This document shows positions 1 to 6,201 of a stretch of 10,423 nucleotides of DNA, one piece after another. Within the stretch, counting starts at the first letter, position 1. The number at the start of each line of letters is the position of its first letter. Location of the stretch: contig QKYT01000649.1 of the NCBI GenBank assembly GCA_003550305.1, positions 11,906-22,328 on the forward strand, read 5' to 3'. A model generated the notes under the pieces. It did not search any database and was not told the origin of the DNA. It saw nothing but the letters and a program-made list of their open reading frames with translations. Source of the DNA: Glomus cerebriforme. Taxonomy: Eukaryota > Glomeromycota > Glomeromycetes > Glomerales > Glomeraceae. The translations under genes were made by a program, and so were the position numbers.

Positions 1-285
1 TGCATTTTCAAGAAATATGTAATATTTTTCAGAATAATGTAACATTTGATTTTTTTTTGTAAATTATATAATAATTTTATGATAAATTTATATATGAAAA
101 ATTATCTAGTGTAATACATTATTTTCAAGAAAATTTAACATTTTTCCAAAAAAACATACAATTTGAATTTTTTTATAAATCAGATAATGTTATGCTAATA
201 TTGTGCCAAAAATTGTCCAGTGTAATGTACCATTTTCTGAAAAAAACCCAAAATTTGCTTTTTTTGCAATTTGGACAATGGACTT
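1..285. repeat. Degenerate tandem repeat, about 2.5 units of 111-117 bp
   Basis: Two full units and one partial unit can be aligned by eye. Each begins near ATTTTCAAGAAA (positions 4 and 121; a diverged third start near 230), followed by T-rich and A-rich blocks. The first two units end in AGTGTAAT (108-115 and 219-226). The third unit is cut short and ends in TTGGACAATGGA, whose TGGACAA is the reverse complement of the TTGTCCA in unit two. The array may continue left of the window. It could be a satellite or the internally repeated end of a DNA transposon. No coding frame is seen here. Confidence 0.55.
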
Positions 286-334
286 CATTCGACCTGTAAC
301 ATATCGTGTATTTATATATGTTCAATTTTATTAA

Positions 335-1724
335 TCATTTACATTCAATAAATCTAATTAAAGCTATACAAGTCTTAGCATAATGACCTAATTGGTTATA
401 TTTACTACATTTTCAACCTTTATTATTATTTGGATCTTCTTCATCTACATTAAATTGTGTAGCATCTTTTAAAGGTTATCTTCTTTTATATGATACTTGT
501 TCAACACTAGACTTAAGCCTTGCCCCTTATGTTTTGTAATATTAGGAATATTAGGATTATTGATATCATTATTATGATCTTGTTCTTAGTTTACGATATT
601 GAACAGCTTTAATTGCAATATCAACTACTTTTTTAGTTAATCCAAATAACTTTGCATAAATTACTTTTTTGGTTTTAATATTGAATTAAAACTACATCTA
701 TTAGAACAAATTGAAATAATTTGTTGAAATGTCAAATCAGAACTAACTACAGATATTTCAGTTCCTTCTTGCTGCTGATTAGAAATAGAAATAGGAATTG
801 CTGGTATTTAATGAATAAAATCATTTGTTGTAATATTAGGTTCCAAATACCAATAGTTTGGAATAAGTGTTATATAAAATGTAGCTAATGAAGAATATGT
901 ACCAATTTGAAAAAAATGGCAACAAATTAAACCTTTATTAACTAAAAAAAGATAGGTACAGAGATGTGTACAATCTTTAAGAATTATTACATAATGCTAA
1001 GTCTTATAGTTCCAGTCACGTATACATATCACACTTGAATAATCATTTCATGTTATATATTTTAAATTAAAAATACAAATAAAACTTGTCTTGTATCATA
1101 ATCTTGCTCTCTTATTCAAAGTCCAATTATTCATTATTTAAATCTATCTATAAAAATGATAAGAACAATATAAAAAATGTAAAAAATTAGATTAATTGTA
1201 ATACAATCACTAATTTTAACTATGATTTCTAGTACTAAACCTAATTCCTAATCCTAATCCCTTCTAATCTCTAATTCTAAATCTAATTCCTAATCCTAAC
1301 TCTAATCCCTGATCCTAACTCTAATTCTGACCCTAATTCCTGTAAATTACCTCAAACATTTTGTGCCATTCTTTGAATTTGCATAATATCATAACATAAG
1401 CTTGCATTTATCTGATCCCTTTATTTATTGAGAATAATGGGTATAAGAAATTCTTTCAATATTTCATTAACTTAAACAAAAAATTGGCTATTTGGCATTG
1501 GCAATCTAACAAATGGAAGAACATTTTATTGAATTTTAAAATTCATTAGATATTCTTTTTGGTTAATATGATTTTTAAAATTAATTAATGAATTATATAA
1601 AGAGGTTGCATGATCAACCTTTTGATAGATATGCATATTAATAAATTCAATCCATTGTGTACTTTGTGCACTACATGTAAATTAAGTAGGGCAAATATAG
1701 GAGTTCTAGAACAAATTTTCTTTT
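335..1724 (-). pseudogene. Decayed MULE/FAR1-like transposase, C-terminal half
   Basis: Read on the minus strand this is a broken transposase of the Mutator-like (MULE) type, a nuclear DNA-cutting and joining enzyme. Three blocks appear in family order. First, around 1300-1724, a stretch with AQSTQWIE resembles the STQR-V/I-E end of the MULE catalytic region, followed by a helical segment. Second, around 661-1135, CTHLCTYL and GLICCHFF form a SWIM-type zinc site (expected C-x-C then C-x-H). Third, 335-520 has KSSVEQVSYKRR, PLKDATQFNV and a CCHC-like knuckle ending GHYAKTC, with a stop at 335-337. In-frame stops include 413-415, 476-478, 808-810, 1352-1354, 1421-1423, 1472-1474 and 1526-1528. 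The frame changes near 661, 575 and 520, and a hexamer array interrupts it at 1235-1341. The DDE core upstream of STQ is not recognisable. Family assignment is by motif recognition; the pseudogene status is certain if the family is right. Confidence 0.72.
1235..1341. repeat. Degenerate CCTAAN hexamer array (telomere-like)
   Basis: About 16 imperfect units of CTAAYY/CCTAAN with 6-7 base spacing (for example CCTAATCCTAATCC and CCTAACTCTAATCCC) run through this stretch. The plus strand resembles the C-rich telomere strand (CCCTAA repeats) but with many T-for-C differences and irregular unit lengths. It lies inside the decayed transposase, so it is interstitial. An expanded codon-repeat (on the minus strand it reads partly as E-L-G/E-L-E) is an alternative to a telomere-derived insertion. 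Confidence 0.6.
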
Positions 1725-1740
1725 TGTTCTCCATATATTT

Positions 1741-1835
1741 CTAAGAAACTTTTACATAAAAATGCATAGATAACAATGTAGAAAATACATAGTTAACAAT
1801 ATAAAAAACCATGTAAAAATGTATAAATGACCTCT
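1741..1835. repeat. Short imperfect direct repeat, about 22 bp
   Basis: Two adjacent imperfect copies of a CATAGATAACAATGTAGAAAA-like unit (the second reads CATAGTTAACAATATAAAA) sit between the transposase remnant and the minisatellite. They look like a local duplication. No gene is seen. Confidence 0.35.
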
Positions 1836-1877
1836 ATTTTGCTCTAGGAGCTTATTTTCTAGGATAAAAATCTTTCT

Positions 1878-2034
1878 AAAAATATGGGTTCACTCCCAAA
1901 GTCTTCTAAAAAATATGGATACATTTTCCAAAGTCTTTTCAAAAATATGGGTTTACTCCCAAAATCTTTTCAAAAATATGGGTTTACCTCCAAAATCTTC
2001 CCAAAAATATGGATATATCCCCTAAAGTCTTCCC
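1878..2034. repeat. Minisatellite, five copies of a 30-33 bp unit
   Basis: Units occupy 1878-1907 (30 bp), 1908-1940 (33), 1941-1971 (31), 1972-2002 (31) and 2003-2034 (32). Each opens with an A-run plus ATATGG, passes through TTACTCCCAAA or a variant, and closes with TCTTYYC. Units three and four are nearly identical. A partial unit may precede the array (AAAAATCTTTCT, 1866-1877). An apparent 60-codon reading frame across it (1884-2066) merely translates the repeat, and since the units are not all multiples of three the peptide changes frame from copy to copy. It separates the finger fragment at 2061-2258 from the transposase core. Confidence 0.8.
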
Positions 2035-2060
2035 AAAATTCCAAACTCATTTCCACTAAT

Positions 2061-2258
2061 TTGTAAAGCTTTAGAATATAACCTATTATAATATTGGGCT
2101 ACATAATAACCTCTTATATGAGCACTAGTAGAACCAGTAGGTTTACTACATTTACTACATGGAATATAAGGTTTTACTTTCCAATGTAATTTACATCCTT
2201 CAGCTCACATACAGGATTGATCATAAGTCCAATAAGAAAAATGTATACTGAAAATATA
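2061..2258 (-). pseudogene. Cysteine-rich zinc-finger fragment, broken
   Basis: On the minus strand one frame runs about 65 codons with a single stop (TGA, 2205-2207). It shows C-x5-C (codons at 2211-2213 and 2193-2195), then KVKPYIPCSKC with a C-x2-C pair (2157-2159 and 2148-2150), then KPTGSTSAHIRGYYVAQYYN. The spaced cysteine pairs suggest a zinc-binding domain. The stop would be tryptophan with one G-to-A change. The fragment has the same orientation and is about 340 bp upstream of the MULE remnant, so it could be that protein's N-terminal DNA-binding finger, separated by the minisatellite. It could equally be a scrap of another gene. I do not recognise the family with certainty. Confidence 0.5.
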
Positions 2259-3386
2259 TCAAATACAGTATATACTTAATATTAAGGATATTTAAATATG
2301 TATTTAAGTATCTTGTAAGTATTATATAAGTATAACAAGAGCCCTTTATTCAGGGGAAGCTGGAAAAGCTGTAAAAACTATAATCATATATCTTTCTGTA
2401 CATACATTATAAAAAAAAATCACTAATTTAACATTGTAATGCAAATTTAGTATTTTAATTTTTAGCATAAAGAAAAATTGTTATTCTATCTTGCTTATTT
2501 ATAATTATAGAAATTGTTTGTCATAAAATTTATGATACAAAAAATCTTAAATCTTTATACAAACTAAACTTAAATTTGATAGGTTATGGAGTTGCATCTG
2601 AAATAATTGTCAGATAATATAGTGTAACAATTCAATTATTAAAAATTTTCTGGCAAAAATATTGAAAAAATGAATAAAGTAATCTGAATTGATTATTGGT
2701 ATAATATTTTTGAGTCCAAATCTGAAAATTCCAGAAAGATTTTTTGTAATATTAATGTATTATTGTTATTATTATGCACAGTTAAATGATTTGATCACAT
2801 AATTTCAAGTCTTTAAGAGATAATTTATGTGCATTATAGAATATAGTACAGTAGAATTACATATATAACTTTAGTACATCGTGTTATTAATGTTAAGCAG
2901 ATGGAATTTAAATATATAAGAAAAAAAGATTATTTTAAATTTTTCTTTTTTTTTGTTTTATCTTTTAATTTTTTTTTTTTTTTTTTATAATATTATTAAT
3001 TTTATTACAAGACATATATTTCTAAAAAATATTAAAGGTCATTAATAAGATTTTGATTTTTTATGTAGAAAAAAAAAAGAAATTTTCTTTAATATTTAAA
3101 AAAAAATTTGAACGTGTGGACTGTTAAAAATATTAATGTTCTTTCATAGGATAAAATCATTCTTATAACAATAAAAAATAATTTTTTTTTCGATTCTAGA
3201 TAATTATACAGGTTTAACCATATTTTATAACTTTGTTTATATATATCCATTATTAGATTTGTGACGTAAGCAATAATTATTCACGTGAATTGTACAGTTT
3301 TTGTATTATATGTTTTTAGAACAAATATAATTTTATTGTACAAAGTTACAAAGATAAATCTATTTGCAAGAAAAAAATAAAGAGAA
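2259..3386. other. AT-rich non-coding stretch
   Basis: No reading frame of substance is seen. It holds long homopolymer runs (T-run near 2970-2987; A-runs near 3070 and 3100) and an imperfect hairpin with arms ATACTTAA (2272-2279) and TTAAGTAT (2304-2311). Near its right end, within 125 bp of the possible start at 3387, lie TGACGTAA (3262-3269) and the 12-bp palindrome ATTCACGTGAAT (3279-3290). Confidence 0.6.
3262..3290. promoter_or_regulatory. CRE-like and E-box palindrome pair (tentative)
   Basis: TGACGTAA resembles a CRE/ATF-type bZIP site, and 9 bases further on ATTCACGTGAAT is a perfect 12-bp palindrome centred on the bHLH E-box CACGTG. GC-containing palindromes stand out in this AT-rich stretch. 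They lie about 100 bp upstream of the ATG of the possible pseudogene at 3387. Regulatory function is inference only. Confidence 0.25.
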
Positions 3387-3788
3387 ATGGAAAATAAGAA
3401 TTTACAATAGATAGTTCCTCCTGTACTACAATATAAATGGCTTTTCCATAATGAATGATAATGACAATACTTATCACAAACATATCTACAGCATGATGCT
3501 TCAAATAATAATGTTTTCCAATACTATTTATTCTAATGGTATTTCAAACAATAATGACATATTTCTCATAATTATCAGCAATCTGCATCTAATAATTCTT
3601 CACCTTCGCAATATCTGCAATATATTGATCAATATCCACTTTATTCTACTATCTTTCCTTTATTTAATTCATTTGGCATTACTATTAATTCTCCTCAAAC
3701 AAATATTATTATTTTACCATTAACTAATTCAGATATTTAAAATCAGCACCAACATTATTTGAATCCTTCCTCTATAAACAACTTGTAG
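3387..3788 (+). pseudogene. Possible Q/N/S-rich pseudogene, unknown family
   Basis: Starting at ATG 3387 one frame gives a consistently glutamine-, asparagine-, tyrosine- and serine-rich product (VPPVLQYKW, QYLSQTYLQHDASNNN, NYQQSASNNSSPSQYLQY, YPLYSTIFPLFNSFG), the sort of low-complexity tail seen in many fungal regulators. It is interrupted by stops at 3408, 3456, 3459, 3462, 3534, 3552, 3555, 3738 and 3786. The longest open part is 3558-3737, about 60 codons. The stop density overall is near chance for such AT-rich DNA, so the case rests on composition. Another frame is open for 90 codons (3451-3723), but its second half is a leucine/isoleucine-rich shadow of the Q/S/P-rich frame. No domain is recognisable; a wholly non-coding origin is possible. 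Confidence 0.3.
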
Positions 3789-3790
3789 AC

Positions 3791-4364
3791 AATTTTAACA
3801 ATAGATTCTTAATGATATTTTTTCTGATATCTAATATTTATTCCATAATATTCTTTATTTCTTTAATTTATATTTATTTTTCAAGTTTATCAGTACTGTG
3901 ATCAGTGTGGTAGTATCATACTGTAAGTCTGCTAAAAGCTAACCAAATAACTACTTATCTTATTTCTAGTATTATTAAATAAAATATCATCATATCATGG
4001 AAGGATAAAAATTAAAATAATTGGTTCATTTTATTTTTTTTTTTTTTTTAAAGTTAGAAAGTTTAAATTAAATTTTATAATAAAATGTTTATTGAAATAA
4101 ATAATATTTTTGCAAGAATTTTAAATTTTTATGAAAAAAAAAATTGTATGATGTCTAATTTACCTACAAATAGAGTTTCCTAATGATTACTCATTACTGC
4201 ACAGTTTTAAATTTAAACTATTTCTGTTACATTTGAGAAATTTATTATTTTATACAGAAAAGTTACAGGTGATCATTAAATTATTTAAATGTATGAATAG
4301 ATTATGGCTTAGATTAGTGTTGCGGGCAAAACTAGTTATTCAAAAAAAAAGTAAATCATTTTTT
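3791..4364. other. AT-rich non-coding stretch
   Basis: I see no coding frame, RNA gene or clear repeat. There is a 19-base T run near 4033-4051 and several A-runs. A less AT-rich patch at 3895-3960 was examined for small RNA signatures without a convincing match. Confidence 0.5.
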
Positions 4365-4436
4365 CCAGATAATTTAATATTTTAATGGACTATCTACTGT
4401 ACAGTATATGATAATGAAGATCATTAAATTATCTGG
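4365..4436. repeat. 72-bp inverted repeat with palindromic CTG-TA-CAG core
   Basis: Perfect 14-bp arms CCAGATAATTTAAT (4365-4378) and ATTAAATTATCTGG (4423-4436) flank a perfect 12-bp palindrome TACTGTACAGTA (4395-4406). Arms and core share exactly the same centre (between 4400 and 4401), so the whole 72 bp is an imperfect palindrome, with mismatches only between arm and core. The core reads CTG-TA-CAG, the arrangement expected where the ends of two Tc1/mariner/pogo-type elements meet at a single TA target. Partial similarity continues beyond the arms (AAATGA then TTTA on both sides). A MITE or plain hairpin is the alternative. Confidence 0.6.
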
Positions 4437-4854
4437 CCGAAATGAATTTATGAAGTTAATCTTTTAGATTTTTAAGTTAGGTTATTATATTATTTAATCA
4501 ACACATACACTATACAAATGTTGGTAATAAATTAAATAAAAAAAAACATAAATAACCTGTTTAATTTATATTAAAAATATATATATGATAGAGGATTAGA
4601 GGATGAAGTACCCGAAAATTGATCACATATTTGAATTTAGTAACATTATGCTTTGTATATTTATTTATTTGAATTTATTTATTTGTAAAATGTAAACCAT
4701 TTAATTTAATATAAAAAATTTAATTAGTTGATTCTGGAAAAAATTCTGTATTAAATGAAAGAAATTTTGAAAAAAAATATTTTATTATTAAAAAAAAAAT
4801 AAATAATATTAATAACGAGTCAAAAATCAAAAATCAGTCCAGTATTATGAAATA
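4437..4854. other. AT-rich non-coding stretch
   Basis: No gene is seen. There is a short tandem duplication of an ATTTATTTATTTGA-like 14-mer around 4657-4685 and A-runs near 4770-4800. If the palindrome at 4365-4436 contains a transposon terminus, the interior of the right-hand element would lie here, but no matching far end was found. Confidence 0.45.
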
Positions 4855-5130
4855 CTATAAGAATTTTGGAATAAAATCTTTGGAACGAACTGTCTCAGCT
4901 TATAGTGATTGGATTTATGCGATTTTAGGCTTGGTTAAAAGCTCTTAATTCAAGCTATCCAATGGTATAAAAATCGCATGATTTGGATGGATGTTTGGCG
5001 AGAATTTGTATTTTAATGTTTGTCCCAGCAATCTTCAGTTTCCTTTACTCGCGGGATCACGAATTAATTTATTTTCTGCTATATTTTATTGAATTTCGTT
5101 AGATTTTTAGACTGGAATGGTTGCAATAAA
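4855..5130. other. Less AT-rich island with nested hairpin, unassigned
   Basis: This stretch contrasts with its surroundings in containing several CpGs and few homopolymers. Arms ATGCGATTTT (4917-4926) and AAAATCGCAT (4970-4979) are perfect reverse complements. Nested inside are GCTTG (4929-4933) and CAAGC (4951-4955). No frame stays open through it, though short frames read plausibly (for example AWLKALNSSYPMV). It could be a structured RNA, a SINE or MITE, or an old gene scrap. I cannot assign it. Confidence 0.4.
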
Positions 5131-5814
5131 TAAATAAATATCAGATTTTTTGCTCAACAGAAATAAATTTGATGTTATAACTAAAAAAATGTGTTAATCA
5201 ATATATGAAATAATTAATGGTCAAATTAAACAATTAAGCTGAGAAATTTTATTTTAATTTTAAATAATTAAATAAACAATTAAAATTACAAAAAAATACT
5301 TTTATTTTATAAAAATAAATAATGATTAAGATAAAAAAAAATTAATTAAAAGAATAAGTAATTGATTTAAAAATGATGAAAATAAGTAAAAATAAAAATA
5401 AAAAAATGTAATAAACAATTAGTATTTCTGCTAATACTGACGGAAATATAAATTTTAATTCCATGATTTATAATTGAACTGTGATATAGATAGAAATTAA
5501 TTTTCCATTAATTACAATAATTATTTAAATAATTAATGGCATTTTTTGTATCATTTTTGAAAATTTTATTTTTCATGGAGAGATTAAATAAAAAGTTTTT
5601 TATCCAGAAATTCGGTATGCATGATGATCTTGATTTTTCGAAAAATTGTTTTTTTTTATTTTTTGAAGACCATAAAAATTAGAAAAGTCTATAATTTAAT
5701 GACCGAATTTAACATAACATCAGAGTATCACAGGAGAGCCTAAAATTCAATTTTATTCTAATGATACAAAGAAAGTCCATTATCCATTTTCTTTTTTTTT
5801 ATTTTTCTTTCTCT
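5131..5814. other. AT-rich non-coding stretch
   Basis: No gene is seen. The stretch is dominated by A/T runs and AAATA-like motifs. It includes a 14-bp palindrome ATTTTTCGAAAAAT at 5633-5646 and a pyrimidine-rich tract before the TA repeat (5790-5814). Confidence 0.55.
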
Positions 5815-5880
5815 TATATATATATATATATATATATAGTACAGTACAGTACTATATATTATATATATATATATATATAA
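5815..5880. repeat. (TA)n microsatellite with cruciform-forming centre
   Basis: Twelve TA units (5815-5838) are followed by GTACAGTACAGTAC and then a second run of AT dinucleotides. TATATAGTAC (5833-5842) and GTACTATATA (5849-5858) are perfect inverted arms around the 6-base loop AGTACA. The flanking TA runs extend the potential stem. It lies just left of the LINE leader. Confidence 0.75.
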
Positions 5881-5904
5881 TATATTATACACCTTCCACT
5901 ATAT

Positions 5905-6201
5905 ATAAAATTAACGGAAAAAAATTTTTGCCCAAATTTGGGAAATGACAAGGTAACCTCCACCGATCTTTTTTATAATAAATCATCCAAGAATTCAGAT
6001 AAAATTTGATATTTATGGGAATTATCTTAGTAGATTTTTGATCAGCAGAAGTATATTCCTAATGTAGGCCAAAAAATTTTCCATAAATCCCTTAATGGTG
6101 TCAATTTCAGTATATTCCTAAAAACTTTCTCTCTTCGCCATTTTCCTATTGCATCCGCAGTATTTTAGCATTCTTAGAGTTTTTCTTTTTGTTTTTACAA
6201 T
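5905..6201 (+). other. Probable LINE 5' leader
   Basis: No coding frame is seen. Composition changes here from TA-repeat to more mixed sequence, becoming pyrimidine-rich (TTTCTCTCTTCGCC and further CT stretches) before the ATG at 6202. It contains the 12-bp palindrome CCCAAATTTGGG (5931-5942) and a 13-bp direct repeat AGTATATTCCTAA at 6050-6062 and 6109-6121. Any internal promoter expected for a LINE would lie here, but none can be pointed to. Confidence 0.45.

Noticed and set aside
1878..2034. Possible CRISPR array
   Set aside because: Units abut directly with no unique spacers, and the window looks eukaryotic.
1884..2066. 60-codon open frame on the plus strand
   Set aside because: It only translates the 30-33 bp minisatellite; the repeat falls in different frames from copy to copy and has no other coding sign.
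2341..2385. Helicase P-loop remnant (SGEAGKAVKT on the plus strand)
   Set aside because: It resembles a PIF1/Helitron G-x-x-GTGKS motif with residues missing, but nothing helicase-like surrounds it.
3451..3723. 90-codon open frame on the plus strand
   Set aside because: Its second half is a leucine/isoleucine-rich shadow of a Q/S/P-rich frame; no domain, no signal peptide pattern I trust. Mentioned only as an alternative within the 3387-3788 entry.
3895..3960. Small RNA gene (U4-, U1- or tRNA-like)
   Set aside because: CAGTGTGGTAGTATCATA resembles the 5' part of U4, and the reverse complement has ACTTAC and TGATCAC as in U1, but the following conserved parts, an Sm site and a tRNA B box are not found.
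2849..4399. Complete mariner-like element between TA-CAGTAGA and TCTACTG-TA
   Set aside because: The ends share only the first seven bases convincingly, and no transposase trace lies between them.
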